Of a DNA stretch of 34,511 bases, positions 1-10,546 are shown one piece after another. The notes under the pieces are model-generated. The model ran no database searches and had not been told where the DNA came from. It saw only the letters and a list, made by a program, of their open reading frames with translations. Position 1 is the first letter of the stretch. Each line of letters starts with the position of its first letter. Position numbers and translations under genes: made by a program. Source of the DNA: Cytophagales bacterium (lineage in GTDB: Bacteria > Bacteroidota > Bacteroidia > Cytophagales > Thermoflexibacteraceae); NCBI GenBank assembly GCA_013299115.1, contig JAAFKA010000042.1, positions 1 to 34,511 of the forward strand. The letters run 5' to 3'.

Positions 1-161
1 AAACCTAAAGACTTACTTACTTGTAGACCTGACAAACCATCAGAGAGATGTAAAATAATTGTTGCCCGTTCTCTATCACGAGAACTGCCTGTAGTTTGTT
101 TGGATAAGGTGGTTAAGAATTCACGTGGTAGGGAACTCAAAACTATGGCGGGACTTTTCAT
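1..161 (-). pseudogene. N-terminal part of an HTH transposase (IS630-like), cut by the window edge
   Basis: Reading from the ATG at 161 towards the window start gives 53 open residues. The segment RERATIILHLSDGLSGLQVS followed by KSLG looks like the first helix-turn-helix of IS630-type transposases or related Helix-turn-helix_23 proteins, where a charged RxRA helix precedes 'L.(E/D)GLS..ev...lg'. The rest of the gene lies outside the window, so intact or broken cannot be decided. A TATCTTTG box on the same strand (166-173) lies just upstream of the ATG. The overlapping plus-strand frame (1-174) is also open, but its Lys/Arg-rich product matches nothing I recognise and I take it as the shadow. 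The family call is inferred from the HTH pattern only. Confidence 0.5.
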
Positions 162-237
162 AGCACAAAGATAACCAAAAAAAGTAAAATAAAAAATAGG
201 CACTTATTTATGAGATGTAACACTAGACATACATATT

Positions 238-1407
238 TTGCTGTTTAAAACTTTTATTTATGATAAAAATGCTCATTATCTTGTTGCAGTCGATGAAGTT
301 GTAGAAGGTAAAAGTGGTGCTGCAAGTTTTGGTTTAGATAGATTTTACAGTTCTTGTCAGCAAAAAACTATCCAAGGTGTGTGTTTTTTTGCCTTGTCTT
401 TGATAAATATTCATACAAAAAGTTCATATTTACTCAATATATTACAAGTAGTTTATAGTGCAGATGATAAAAGTAGAATAGCAGCTCAAAAGGAAAAAAC
501 CAAAGCAGGTAAACAAAGAACAAAAGAGGGAAAAAATTTATCCAAAGGCAGACCGAAAAAAGAAAATAAAGTAAACTCCCAAAAGGAAACAACTAATCCA
601 ACCGCCAGTTTTCGGGTGTTTAAAGACCTATTTGAAAGTAGTTTACTATTACTGAAAAAAACTATCTTTGACATCAAAGTTACTCATTTAGTGGCAGATT
701 GTGCCTACAGTAGCTTAAATTACGTGCAAATAGCCTCAGAAAATAACTGTTTTTTAATTTCTAAAATGAAGTCGGTTGCAGCACTTTATGAACCTGCGCA
801 AGCCGAAATTGGTAAACGAGGCAGACCAAAAACATATGGAAATAAGATAGATTTGCAAAATATAGACCAAAAATATTTGAAGAAAACCGAGCAAAAAAAC
901 GGTAATACATACAAATATTACCAATTTGAGGCATTAAATAAGTCTTTAAAAGGGGCAAGATTAAATATAGTTATTTTGATTGTTATTGACAAAAATAATA
1001 AAATTAGTACAAATGTATTTTTTTATAATGATTTACAATTAAATTATGAAACAATGTTAGCTTATTATTCCTTAAGATTTCAAATAGAGTTCCATTTTCG
1101 TGACGCAAATGGTGCGACAACTCGCCAGCATTTTGGATTTTCAGATTTCAAAAATTACAAGCAGCAACATCTAACTAATTTTGTAAATCTTAGTTTCACA
1201 ATGTGTTTACTAAGTAAAATTATTGTACAAAAATATCGAGTAGAAAGCAAAAATCCCAAAGCCAGTATTTTAGACCTAAAAATTATGTACAATGCCCAAT
1301 TTACAGCCCAAAAGATTATTAAATACTTAGGCATAAATGACTGTAACAATTATTATTCTAAAATGATTACCAAATATGTGCCTGATGAGATAATTAACAG
1401 ATTTTAA
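238..1407 (+). pseudogene. IS4-family DDE transposase, N-terminally truncated
   Basis: The catalytic core of an IS4-type transposase is present. The first Asp is in VAVDEVVEGKSGAASFGLDR, a Lys/Arg-rich insert follows (about residues 80-110), the second Asp is in LVADCAYSS, and the third acidic residue is in the Y-(2)-R-(3)-E motif YYSLRFQIEFHFRD. This order and the insert resemble IS4 transposases common in cyanobacteria and Bacteroidota. In those proteins roughly 80-100 residues precede the first Asp. Here it lies at about residue 19, after a TTG start, and in-frame stops lie just upstream (172, 190, 211). The DNA-binding N-terminus is therefore missing and the element is probably inactive. 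A 9-bp sequence ATAGGCACT flanks the gene at 196-204 and 1550-1558, but no terminal inverted repeat is evident. Confidence 0.8.
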
Positions 1408-1636
1408 ATGTCACTCATATTGGATTATCAATAAATTATTAATTTTATTATAAATACAACTAATTGATAATCAATAAAATAACTTTTAGTAGGTAATGTC
1501 TGTTTAATTGTTTAAAAGCAAAATTATTCAGTTTTTTTAGATTTTTTTTATAGGCACTGTTGCGTTTACCTCATTTTTGACGTATTAGAATATAGAAGTG
1601 TTTACTAATCTATTTTCTATCTTAACAAAAATGTTT

Positions 1637-3112
1637 ATGAAAAATCTAAAATCTTTGCTCTTTAAAAGCTGTGGCTTCATTGCTACTGCTTTATTCTTTT
1701 GTGCTTGCAACTATACTGGTATGCAATATGCACAACCCAATTTATCAACCAATGTTGTAATTTCTGGGGAAAAATACAATACAATCATAGAAAATCCCTT
1801 TATAGATACAGAAAAAGAAACTGTTTCTACCTTTTCTATTGATGCTGATGGAGGAAGTTATGGCAATGTAAGACGTTTTTTGAACAATAATACCTTGCCT
1901 CCAAGTGATGCCATAAGAACAGAGGAGTTGATAAATTATTTTCAATACGACTATCCAAATCCTACTGATAGTAAACCTTTGGCTATTAATGGTGAGGTAA
2001 GTTCTTGTCCTTGGAATAATCAAAACAGACTCATACGAATTGGTTTTAAAGGGAAAAGCATTGCAAAACAAGATTTACCTCCTTCTAATTTAGTTTTATT
2101 AGTCGATGTATCAGGCTCTATGAGTGATATGAATAAACTGCCTTTGCTAAAAGAATGTTTGGCAGGTTTGGTAAATGAACTTCGCCCACAAGACAAAATA
2201 GCTGTTGTTACTTATGCAGGTAGTTCAGGGACAGCTTTAGCTTCTACCAATGGCAATGAAAAAAATAAAATTCTTAATGCTATCAATGGTTTAGGTGCAG
2301 GCGGAGGTACAAACGGTGCTGGTGGCATCATCGCTGCTTATGACATTGCACAAGCTAATTTGGTAAAAGGAGGCAATAACAGAGTTATTTTGATGACTGA
2401 CGGAGATTTTAACGTAGGAATTACCAATCAAGCCGACCTAATCAAACTCATTGAGCAAAAACGGGAAACAGGTATTTTTCTTACCACTGTTGGCGTAGGT
2501 GTGGGCAATTACAATGATGGATTAATGGAGCAGTTGGCTAATAAAGGCAATGGTATTTATGAATACATAGACAACTTAGAACAAGGCAAAAAAGTATTTG
2601 TCTATGAATTTAATAAATTTTATACCATAGCCAAAGACGTAAAAGTACAGGTAGAATTTAATCCTAAAATTGTGAAATCTTATCGACTCATTGGCTATGA
2701 AAATAGAGTATTGGCAAAAGAAGATTTTGCTAATGACAAGAAAGATGCGGGAGATTTAAGTTTAGGTCAAACTGTTACGGCTCTCTACGAGATTATCCCA
2801 CAGACGAGTGCTTATGAGGTTTTGCCAACTTTTACGATTGACTTTCGTTACAAAGCCATTGATAAAGAAGTTAGCGAGGCTGTAAAATTAGAAGTTTTCG
2901 ACAACCGACAACCATTTGAAAAAGCCTCTGAAAATATGCGTTTTGCTGCTTCTGTTGCTGCTTTTGGTATGCTTTTAAGAAATTCGCCATACAAAGGAGA
3001 TGCAAATTATGACAAAGTAAACCAATGGGCTATTGCTGCAACAAAATACAATCCTCATAATTTCAGAACAGAGTTTCTTGCTTTAATAGCCAAAGCAAAC
3101 AGTTTGAAGTAA
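1637..3112 (+). CDS. VWA-domain lipoprotein (YfbK-like, DUF3520)
   Basis: A putative surface or periplasmic lipoprotein of the E. coli YfbK type. From the ATG at 1637 (MKNLK) there is a lipoprotein-like leader ending FFCAC, so the mature protein would begin at a Cys; ATG 1631 and GTG 1598 are alternative starts. Next come the family's N-terminal domain (STFSIDADGGSYGNVRRFL, then IRTEELINYFQYDYP), the VWA domain with a perfect MIDAS DxSxS (D157, S159, S161 in LLVDVSGSMSD) and a later MTDGDFNVG loop, and a C-terminal DUF3520-like part ending in AIAATKYNPHNFRTEFLALI. At 491 residues it is a little shorter than YfbK. Its role is unclear in the family; metal-dependent protein binding at the envelope is the usual inference. 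It stands alone between an IS remnant and rpoC. Confidence 0.88.
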   Translation: MKNLKSLLFKSCGFIATALFFCACNYTGMQYAQPNLSTNVVISGEKYNTIIENPFIDTEKETVSTFSIDADGGSYGNVRRFLNNNTLPPSDAIRTEELINYFQYDYPNPTDSKPLAINGEVSSCPWNNQNRLIRIGFKGKSIAKQDLPPSNLVLLVDVSGSMSDMNKLPLLKECLAGLVNELRPQDKIAVVTYAGSSGTALASTNGNEKNKILNAINGLGAGGGTNGAGGIIAAYDIAQANLVKGGNNRVILMTDGDFNVGITNQADLIKLIEQKRETGIFLTTVGVGVGNYNDGLMEQLANKGNGIYEYIDNLEQGKKVFVYEFNKFYTIAKDVKVQVEFNPKIVKSYRLIGYENRVLAKEDFANDKKDAGDLSLGQTVTALYEIIPQTSAYEVLPTFTIDFRYKAIDKEVSEAVKLEVFDNRQPFEKASENMRFAASVAAFGMLLRNSPYKGDANYDKVNQWAIAATKYNPHNFRTEFLALIAKANSLK

Positions 3113-3119
3113 GCGTAGC

Positions 3120-3149
3120 GTGGTTTTGGTTTGTCCAAACCAAAACCAC
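3120..3149. terminator. Perfect hairpin after the VWA gene
   Basis: GTGGTTTTGGTTTG (3120-3133), a TC spacer, then its exact reverse complement at 3136-3149. The hairpin lies 8 bases after the VWA stop codon. There is no T-run after it, so it could be a weak terminator or a member of the GGTTT...AAACC repeat family seen at 13947-14105, with which it shares GTGGTTTTGGTTT. Confidence 0.5.
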
Positions 3150-3246
3150 ATTATACCCAAATAACTAATAGTTGGTAGTATGAAAAGTAACTCAAAAATA
3201 TTTCCAAAAAAACCTGCAAATAATTAGTAAATTTATTTTTAATATG

Positions 3247-3254
3247 TAATTTTG
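3247..3254 (+). promoter_or_regulatory. -7 box of the rpoC promoter
   Basis: TAATTTTG fits the Bacteroidota -7 consensus TAnnTTTG and lies 31 bases before the rpoC ATG. At the expected -33 position the sequence is TTAG, a weak match. It indicates that rpoC is transcribed from its own promoter. Confidence 0.55.
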
Positions 3255-3284
3255 CGAGTTCAACACTAAATACGCAAAATTCTA

Positions 3285-6200
3285 ATGGCATTCAGAAAAA
3301 ATAAGAAAATCAATATTGATTTTACGAAAATCACCATTAGCTTGGCTTCTCCAGAGTCTATCTTAGAAAGTTCTTACGGAGAAGTTACGCAGCCCGAAAC
3401 CATTAATTACCGCACCTATAAGCCTGAAATGGGAGGTTTATTCTGTGAGAGAACCTTCGGACCTGTAAAAGACTGGGAATGTCATTGCGGTAAATATAAA
3501 CGGATTCGTTACAAAGGTATCGTCTGCGACCGTTGTGGCGTAGAAGTTACCGAGAAAAAAGTAAGACGTGAGAGAATGGGACACATTCAGTTGGTTATTC
3601 CTGTGGCTCATATCTGGTATTTCCGTTCTCTGCCCAATAAAATTGGCTACTTGTTGGGTTTACCTACCAAAAAATTAGACCAAATTATTTATTACGAAAG
3701 GTATGTAGTGGTACAACCTGGTATCAAGGCTGCTGATGGTGTAAACCGTTTGGATTTCTTGACCGAAGACGAATATTTGGATATAACGGACAAGTTGCCA
3801 AGAGAAAACCAATTATTGGAAGACAACGACCCCGCCAAGTTTATTGCTAAAATGGGTGCAGAAGCCTTAGAAATGCTTTTGCAACGTGTTGAATTAGACA
3901 ATCTTTCTTACGATTTAAGGCACATGGCTGCCACCGATTCCTCTCAACAACGCAAAGCGGAGGCTTTGAAAAGGTTGAAAGTGGTGGAGGCATTCCGCAG
4001 TGCCAATACAAGGGTAGAAAACAGACCCGAATGGATGGTTATCCGCATGGTGCCTGTTATTCCGCCTGAACTCCGCCCCTTAGTACCTTTGGACGGCGGT
4101 AGATTTGCCACTTCCGATTTGAATGACCTTTACAGACGTGTGATTATTCGTAACAACCGTTTGAAAAGGCTGATAGATATAAAAGCCCCCGAAGTAATTT
4201 TGCGTAACGAAAAACGTATGTTGCAAGAAGCTGTTGATTCGTTGTTCGATAACTCACGCAAAGTAAATGCCGTAAGGTCAGATGGCAACAGAGCCTTGAA
4301 ATCTTTGTCCGATATGCTCAAAGGCAAACAAGGTCGTTTCCGCCAAAACTTGTTGGGTAAAAGGGTAGATTATTCGGGTAGGTCTGTCATTGTGGTAGGT
4401 CCTGAACTCAAATTGCACGAGTGCGGTTTACCAAAAGACATGGCTGCCGAACTGTTTAAACCATTCATTATCCGCAAGTTAATAGAAAGGGGAATTGTAA
4501 AAACAGTAAAATCTGCCAAAAAAATAGTAGATAAAAAATCTCCTGTGGTTTGGGATATTTTGGAAAACGTATTGAAAGGTCACCCTGTTCTCCTCAACCG
4601 TGCCCCTACGTTGCACCGTTTGGGTATTCAGGCTTTCCAACCGAAATTGATAGAGGGCAAAGCTATTCAGCTGCACCCCTTAGTATGTACGGCTTTCAAC
4701 GCCGACTTTGACGGTGACCAAATGGCTGTTCACGTGCCACTGGGTCCAGAAGCTGTGTTAGAAGCCTCGTTGCTTATGTTGGCAGCACACAATATTCTAA
4801 ATCCTGCCAATGGATTTCCTGTTACTGTACCTTCACAAGACATGGTTTTGGGCTTGTATTACTTGTCAAAAGCAAGAAAGTCCACGCCAGAATCTATTGT
4901 GAAAGGTAGCAACATGAAGTTTTACTCACCCGAAGAGGTTATTATTGCCATTAACGAAGGAATATTGCACAAAAACGCAATTATCAAAGTGCGTGTGCCT
5001 GTTCGTTTCGAGGAGGGCAAAATGGACAAACCTTTAGTAAAAAATGGGGAAATAGAACATCGTTTAATTGAAACAGTGGCTGGTCGGGTGCTATTCAACC
5101 AAGTGATGCCTGTGGAAGTAGGTTTTGTAAATGAGGAATTGACTAAGAAAAAATTGCAATTAATCATTGGTTTGGTGTTTAAAATTGTAGGCATGGCAAA
5201 AACTGCTTTATTCCTCGATGACATCAAAACTTTGGGTTTCCAAACTGCCTTCAAAGGTGGTTTGTCTATTGGTTTGTCTGACATCAAAATTCCCGAAGAA
5301 AAACAAGCCTTGATTGAAGGAGCAAAAGAGGAAGTAGGCGTAGTAATGACCAACCACTCTATGGGTTTGATTACAGACAACGAAAGATATAACCAAGTCA
5401 TTGACATTTGGTCGAGGGTAAACACCAGCTTGATGTCAGTTTTAATGAAACAGTTAGAGGAAGACAATCAAGGGTTTAACTCTATCTACATGATGATGCA
5501 CTCAGGAGCAAGGGGTTCACGTGAGCAAATTCGCCAATTAGGTGGTATGAGGGGTTTGATGGCAAAACCACAGAAAAACTTGCAAGGTACAGGCAACGAA
5601 ATTATAGAAAACCCAATTTTGTCGAACTTTAAAGAAGGCTTAGACGTATTGGAATACTTTATTTCTACTCACGGTGCAAGAAAAGGTTTGGCAGATACGG
5701 CTTTGAAAACTGCCGATGCGGGTTACTTAACACGCCGTTTGGTGGACGTAGCCCAAGATGTGGTCATTACAGAAGACGACTGCGGTACATTGAGAGGTTT
5801 GACTATGGAGGCATTGAAACAAGAGGAGGAAGTAGTAGAACATTTGGCTGACCGTATCTTAGGTCGTACTTCGGTACACGACATTTACCACCCCAAAACA
5901 GGTGTGTTGATTGTGGCTTCAGGCGATGAAATTTTGGAAGACACAGTTATAAACATAGAAAATGCAGGCATAGAACAAGTAGAAATTCGTTCGGTATTGA
6001 CCTGCGAAACCAGACAAGGTGTGTGTGGCAAATGCTATGGTCGTAGCTTACCAAGTGGCAAAATGGTACACATAGGCGAATCGGTGGGCGTAATTGCTGC
6101 CCAATCTATTGGTGAGCCTGGTACACAGCTTACTTTGCGTACTTTCCACGCAGGTGGTGCTGCGGGTAGTATTTCCGTAAATTCGTCTATCAAGGCAAAG

Positions 6201-7622
6201 TTCAACGGCAAAGTAGAGTTTGAGGAAATGAAAACCGTTTTAACTACCTCTTTCGATGGTTCGCAAATGGAAGTTGTGATGTCGCGTACTGCCGAAATGC
6301 GTATCATCAGCGTAGAAACCAAACAAGTGATGATGACTCGTAATGTGCCTTATGGTGCTTTCTTGAAAGTGAAAGATGGCGATATGGTAGAAAAAGGCAA
6401 AGAAATTTGCTTCTGGGACCCTTACAATGCGGTTATTCTTTCGCAATATGAAGGTGTAGTAGAGTACGAAGCCATAGAGGAAGGGATTACTTTCAGAGAG
6501 GAGATGGACGAGCAGACAGGTTACAAACAGAAAGTAATTATAGACTCAAAAGACCGCAAGAAAAACCCCGGTTTGATTATTATGAGTGATACAGGCGAAA
6601 GACAGAGTAGCAACGTGCCTGTAGGTGCTTATTTGGCGGTGGACAACGGACAACGTATCAAGGCTGGACAAGTTTTGGTAAAAATTCCTCGTGCTTTGGC
6701 TAAAACCAAAGATATTACAGGTGGTTTGCCCCGCGTTACCGAATTATTTGAGGCTCGTAATCCTTCTAACCCTGCGGTGGTTACGGAGATTGACGGAGAA
6801 GTACAATATGGCGACATTAAACGTGGCAACAGAGAAATCACTGTGTTATCGAAAGATGGGGTGTTGAAAAAATATATGGTGCCTTTGTCAAAACAGATTT
6901 TGGTACAAGCAAACGACTTTGTAAAAGCTGGTATGGCACTTTCTGATGGGGCTACTACGCCTTCGGATATTTTGTTTATCAAAGGACCTACGGCAGTGCA
7001 AGAATATTTGGTACAAGAAATTCAAGATGTTTATCGTTTGCAAGGTGTAAAAATCAACGATAAACACATTGAGGTTATTGTTCGCCAAATGATGCAAAAA
7101 GTAGAGATTGTAGATGCAGGTGATACCATGTTTTTGATGGGACAATCGGTAGATAAGTTTTCGTTCAGAGAAGCAAATGATGCTATCTTAGACAAGAAAA
7201 TTGTCATGGACTCTGGCGACTCTACCAAAATGAAACCGGGAATGGTGGTAAGTGTGAGTCATTTGAGAGATGAAAACTCTATCTTGAAACGCCAAGACAA
7301 AAAATTGGTAAAAGTAAGAGATGCTCAACCTGCTGTTTCTCAACCTACTTTGCAAGGAATTACACAAGCCTCTTTGGGTACGAAAAGCTTTATTTCGGCT
7401 GCTTCTTTCCAAGAAACAACCAAAGTATTAAGCGAAGCTGCTATTCGTGGCAAAGTGGACTTCTTGACAGGTTTGAAAGAAAACGTAATTGTAGGTCACC
7501 TTATCCCTGCGGGTACAGGACAACGCCGTTTCCAAGAGTTGAAAGTTACGGTGGCAGACGAGTACGACAGCATCAAAGATGTGTTGAAAGACCGCAATAA
7601 AATTAAAAAAGAATTGGTATAA
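3285..7622 (+). CDS. rpoC: DNA-directed RNA polymerase subunit beta'
   Basis: The catalytic largest subunit of RNA polymerase, 1445 residues, the normal length for Bacteroidota. Visible landmarks are the N-terminal zinc-binding region (C66, C68, C81, C84), the clamp and rudder region, and the absolutely conserved NADFDGD motif at residues 472-478, whose three Asp hold the catalytic Mg. Further on are the bridge helix/trigger loop region ([20 protein letters not shown]), the second zinc site ([14 protein letters not shown]) and the conserved [18 protein letters not shown]. The ATG at 3285 gives MAFRKNKK, as in relatives. In nearly all bacteria rpoC follows rpoB in one operon. Here the upstream gene is a VWA lipoprotein, a TAnnTTTG box lies just before the start, and a good terminator follows, so the gene appears monocistronic and detached from rpoB. 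Confidence 0.99.
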   Translation: MAFRKNKKINIDFTKITISLASPESILESSYGEVTQPETINYRTYKPEMGGLFCERTFGPVKDWECHCGKYKRIRYKGIVCDRCGVEVTEKKVRRERMGHIQLVIPVAHIWYFRSLPNKIGYLLGLPTKKLDQIIYYERYVVVQPGIKAADGVNRLDFLTEDEYLDITDKLPRENQLLEDNDPAKFIAKMGAEALEMLLQRVELDNLSYDLRHMAATDSSQQRKAEALKRLKVVEAFRSANTRVENRPEWMVIRMVPVIPPELRPLVPLDGGRFATSDLNDLYRRVIIRNNRLKRLIDIKAPEVILRNEKRMLQEAVDSLFDNSRKVNAVRSDGNRALKSLSDMLKGKQGRFRQNLLGKRVDYSGRSVIVVGPELKLHECGLPKDMAAELFKPFIIRKLIERGIVKTVKSAKKIVDKKSPVVWDILENVLKGHPVLLNRAPTLHRLGIQAFQPKLIEGKAIQLHPLVCTAFNADFDGDQMAVHVPLGPEAVLEASLLMLAAHNILNPANGFPVTVPSQDMVLGLYYLSKARKSTPESIVKGSNMKFYSPEEVIIAINEGILHKNAIIKVRVPVRFEEGKMDKPLVKNGEIEHRLIETVAGRVLFNQVMPVEVGFVNEELTKKKLQLIIGLVFKIVGMAKTALFLDDIKTLGFQTAFKGGLSIGLSDIKIPEEKQALIEGAKEEVGVVMTNHSMGLITDNERYNQVIDIWSRVNTSLMSVLMKQLEEDNQGFNSIYMMMHSGARGSREQIRQLGGMRGLMAKPQKNLQGTGNEIIENPILSNFKEGLDVLEYFISTHGARKGLADTALKTADAGYLTRRLVDVAQDVVITEDDCGTLRGLTMEALKQEEEVVEHLADRILGRTSVHDIYHPKTGVLIVASGDEILEDTVINIENAGIEQVEIRSVLTCETRQGVCGKCYGRSLPSGKMVHIGESVGVIAAQSIGEPGTQLTLRTFHAGGAAGSISVNSSIKAKFNGKVEFEEMKTVLTTSFDGSQMEVVMSRTAEMRIISVETKQVMMTRNVPYGAFLKVKDGDMVEKGKEICFWDPYNAVILSQYEGVVEYEAIEEGITFREEMDEQTGYKQKVIIDSKDRKKNPGLIIMSDTGERQSSNVPVGAYLAVDNGQRIKAGQVLVKIPRALAKTKDITGGLPRVTELFEARNPSNPAVVTEIDGEVQYGDIKRGNREITVLSKDGVLKKYMVPLSKQILVQANDFVKAGMALSDGATTPSDILFIKGPTAVQEYLVQEIQDVYRLQGVKINDKHIEVIVRQMMQKVEIVDAGDTMFLMGQSVDKFSFREANDAILDKKIVMDSGDSTKMKPGMVVSVSHLRDENSILKRQDKKLVKVRDAQPAVSQPTLQGITQASLGTKSFISAASFQETTKVLSEAAIRGKVDFLTGLKENVIVGHLIPAGTGQRRFQELKVTVADEYDSIKDVLKDRNKIKKELV

Positions 7623-7642
7623 GTCCAATTAGCAATATAGTT

Positions 7643-7679
7643 AAAAACGTCATACGGCTTGAAGTTGTATGGCGTTTTT
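7643..7679 (+). terminator. rpoC terminator
   Basis: AAAAACGTCATAC (7643-7655) pairs with GTATGGCGTTTTT (7667-7679) over 13 positions with one T-G wobble and an 11-base loop. The stem ends in a T-rich run, as in an intrinsic terminator, 20 bases after the rpoC stop. The A-rich left side could also serve the convergent fragment at 7685. Confidence 0.85.
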
Positions 7680-7684
7680 GTTGT

Positions 7685-8041
7685 TTACATCAACTCTGTT
7701 TTAATAATATGCTTCAAGGCTTTTAGCATTTTAAACAACTCAAAAATCCCACTGTTAGAAGCATCATAATTTTCTGAAATACAATATTCATTGCCCTCTA
7801 AAACTATAAAATTCCAAATCAGCCCCACAATATACAAACCATAAACAGGTTTTGTACCTCCTTCATCGGCTTGCACCACCAGCATAGCAGCCAGGGCTTG
7901 GGCATCGGGCTGTCCGTCATTGTCCACGCTGCGTTTGTATTCGTGGAGGCAGAAAAAAGGTTTGCTTGGGTCGCGAATTGCATAACTTTTCGTTTTCACA
8001 AAGTTACTGTTTTTTTGCAAACAAAGCAAGGCATACAACAA
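7685..8041 (-). pseudogene. C-terminal fragment of a PD-(D/E)XK-type protein
   Basis: The 118-residue frame aligns with the C-terminal half of the protein at 27222-27926. PFFCLHEYKRSVD corresponds to PYFHFQEYKPQIN, LAAMLVVQ to LLEAFLIAQ, KPVYGLYIVGLIWNFIVLE to TPLYGVETIGANWRFVIIE, and YCISENYD to YHVSKSFD. It keeps the ExK half-site (E34, K36) of the nuclease-like fold. The residues that should carry the preceding catalytic Asp are replaced by unrelated sequence (LCLQKNSNFVK), and only a TTG start is available. I therefore read it as a truncated paralogue, probably a pseudogene, lying convergent to rpoC. Residues after about position 18 are the reliably homologous part. Confidence 0.65.
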
Positions 8042-8223
8042 GGTAAATTGTTTGGTAGGGACAGCCCTAATTTATTTTGGACTGCCCATAATTTTTACCT
8101 TATTTTTTGTTTTACTCTCCAAAAAATCATAAATAGCAAAAAGCTACATCTGCAAAATAATGGCACAAATATGTCATCTTTTTCAACACCTATTGACAGC
8201 TACCCCAAAAAACAGGCAAAAAT

Positions 8224-10506
8224 ATGAAAACCATACTAACAATAATAGGAATTTGGCTAATGGCGTGTGGTGCGTTGCAGGGGCAAGATAGGGTGCTGGA
8301 TAGTTTGAAAAGGGAGTTGAGGAATTACAAAAAAGATGATACAACAAAAGTAAATATGTTAATTTCTATTGGAGTTTTATATAGAGATAATAAACAATTA
8401 GACAAGGCTAAGGAAAATATTGCTTACGCATTAAATACTCTTAATAAAATTTACCAAAATGATGAAAGTAAAAGCTATGATATTATGTTTGGTAATATTT
8501 ATTATGCTAATGCTTTAATTTGTAAAAAAGAAAATCTAAGAGATTCAGCGTATAAATTATCAAACAAAGCTCTTGAATATTGGGAAAAAGCAAATTCATA
8601 CAAGGGACTTGGGCAAGGTAATAATGTACTTGGAATTCTTTATTATGAAGAAGGAAATAATCAAAAATCTTTAATCCATTATGAAAAAGCACTTAAATGC
8701 TACATTAAAATTGATAATAAAAAAGGTCAGGTATCTGTTTTGTCTAATATTGCAAGAGTTTTTGATAAAATAGGTAAAACAGAGGAAGCTATTAAACAAC
8801 ATTATAAAATTATAGAAATAGCAAAAAAAATTGGTTATCAAGATGCTATAGAGTCAAGTTATTTGAGTTTAGGTAATATTTGGATAGAACAAAATGAATT
8901 TAATTTTGCAATTTACTACTTCAATAAATTATATTTAGTAGCAAAACATAACAGAGATACTTCATCACTCATTCAGGGTTTAGGGAGTTTGGGACATTCT
9001 TATTCACGTCAAAAAAAATATGATAGTGCTTCTTTTTTTCTAAATGAAGAACGTAAACTATGCTTTATATTCGGTGATAATGACCTAAGCCTGGTTAACT
9101 TAAATAATTTAGCTTTATTAAGTTTAGAACAAAAAAACTATGACAATGCTCTTAAATATAATCAAGAAGCTATACTCATAGCACAAAAAACAAATAATAA
9201 GGCTCGTATAAATGAGGCAAAAAGTGTTTTTGCATATATTTATCAACAAAAAGGACAATGCTCAAAAGCTATTCCTATTTACAAAGAACTTTTAGAGTTT
9301 CATCAACAAAACAATGAAAAAGATGGAGTAAAAGATAATTTGCAGACCTTGTCTGAATGTTATGAGGAGGTAGGACAATTTCAAAAAGCCATAAATTTTT
9401 ATAGGCTTTACATTAATTTACGTGATAGTTTAACTGGAATTGAAAAAAATAAAATTTTAAAAGATGCAGAAACCAAATACCAAACCTCCCAAAAAGAACT
9501 TGAAAACACTCAATTAAGAGCCGAAAAAGCAGAGCAAGACAAAGCCCAGCAGCAGCAGCAGCTATGGTTTGTGGTGGTGGTGGCAGTGATAACAATTATT
9601 GGTGGGGGGTTAGGTTTTATGGCTTATCGCAATAGACAAAAAGCAAAACAAGCAGCAACTTTGGCAGCCCTAAACGCAGAATTAGCCCAAACCAACACAT
9701 CACTGCAACTCATAGGCTCTGCCTTAGAAAAATCTAACACCGAATTAGCAGCCCAAAAAGAAGAAGTCAGTTTGCAAGCCGAGCAGTTAGAAATAGCAAA
9801 TAAAGAGTTGGCAGCAGCCAAAAGTGTATTGACTTCGTTGTATGAAAACAGAGCACACGACAATAAAAATAATTTTCAACAACTTTTGAATAAACTCCAA
9901 AAAGCCAAACCTAACAACACGAATGCCGAACTCTATGAATTGACACAAGACATAAACACCTATATTTTTGCTATTTTGGAGATAGACCGAATTATTTATG
10001 AACAAGAGGCTATCACGCAAGCTATGCAAAACGAGGAAAAATATTTTGTCAAAAAACCAACTTATTTGATAGGGCAGTTGGTAGAGTTTTGCAAAAAATC
10101 TTACAATATACAGCCATCGGGTGGCTTAGAAATAGTAACCGAAATAGACCAAACAAGCAAAGAAATTACCTTGACAGCCTCCGAAAAAACAGCTTTGGGT
10201 ATCGTTGTGTTAGAAACAGTCCGCAATGCGTTGAAATATGCTTTTCAGGATTTTGCTTGCCCTAAGCCCACTATTCGCATCAGTTTGGGTTTCAAGAAAA
10301 GCTACAAAGAGGAACACAAAACACGAAATGTCTATGAATTGCAAATAGCCGACAACGGCAAAGGGTTACCCAACATAGCAGCATACAGGCAAGACTCCAA
10401 AGGTCTGCAACTGATACAAGACTTTGCCGAACAGTTAGGCTCTCTGCCCACAATTAGCAGCGAAGCAGGCAAAGGCACAAGCTATGTGGTTGAGATAAAA
10501 AGGTAA
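8224..10506 (+). CDS. TPR sensor histidine kinase (HisKA_2-like), membrane-anchored
   Basis: A 760-residue sensor kinase of the type abundant in Bacteroidota. It has a signal peptide (MKTILTIIGIWLMACGALQG), then about seven TPR units (residues 30-400) predicted in the periplasm. A coiled linker, one membrane segment (about 446-466, LWFVVVVAVITIIGGGLGF), a second coiled coil, and the kinase core follow. The sequence RAHDNKNNFQ matches the dimerisation/phosphoacceptor motif HxxKNN, giving His545 as the likely phosphorylated residue. The ATPase domain shows the N box ETVRNALKYAF (about 663), G1 DNGKG (about 710), G2 GLQLI and the final GKGTSYVVEI. No response regulator is adjacent, so the partner is elsewhere; LytTR or NarL-type regulators are usual for this class. 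It stands alone on its strand, and no clear promoter box was seen. Confidence 0.88.
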   Translation: MKTILTIIGIWLMACGALQGQDRVLDSLKRELRNYKKDDTTKVNMLISIGVLYRDNKQLDKAKENIAYALNTLNKIYQNDESKSYDIMFGNIYYANALICKKENLRDSAYKLSNKALEYWEKANSYKGLGQGNNVLGILYYEEGNNQKSLIHYEKALKCYIKIDNKKGQVSVLSNIARVFDKIGKTEEAIKQHYKIIEIAKKIGYQDAIESSYLSLGNIWIEQNEFNFAIYYFNKLYLVAKHNRDTSSLIQGLGSLGHSYSRQKKYDSASFFLNEERKLCFIFGDNDLSLVNLNNLALLSLEQKNYDNALKYNQEAILIAQKTNNKARINEAKSVFAYIYQQKGQCSKAIPIYKELLEFHQQNNEKDGVKDNLQTLSECYEEVGQFQKAINFYRLYINLRDSLTGIEKNKILKDAETKYQTSQKELENTQLRAEKAEQDKAQQQQQLWFVVVVAVITIIGGGLGFMAYRNRQKAKQAATLAALNAELAQTNTSLQLIGSALEKSNTELAAQKEEVSLQAEQLEIANKELAAAKSVLTSLYENRAHDNKNNFQQLLNKLQKAKPNNTNAELYELTQDINTYIFAILEIDRIIYEQEAITQAMQNEEKYFVKKPTYLIGQLVEFCKKSYNIQPSGGLEIVTEIDQTSKEITLTASEKTALGIVVLETVRNALKYAFQDFACPKPTIRISLGFKKSYKEEHKTRNVYELQIADNGKGLPNIAAYRQDSKGLQLIQDFAEQLGSLPTISSEAGKGTSYVVEIKR

Positions 10507-10546
10507 GTGTAGAACGGACTTTACATTTATACAAAGATACAAAAAC

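Noticed and set aside
1-174. Plus-strand frame (57 residues, Lys/Arg-rich) at the window start
   Set aside because: No family recognised; the opposite strand encodes an HTH-like transposase N-terminus with a promoter box, which is the better explanation.
4922-5467. 181-residue minus-strand frame inside rpoC
   Set aside because: Shadow frame of a highly conserved gene with no recognisable motifs.
7871-8227. Plus-strand frame of 118 residues before the sensor kinase
   Set aside because: It is antisense to the PD-(D/E)XK fragment, which has recognisable homology to the protein at 27222; the plus-strand product has none.
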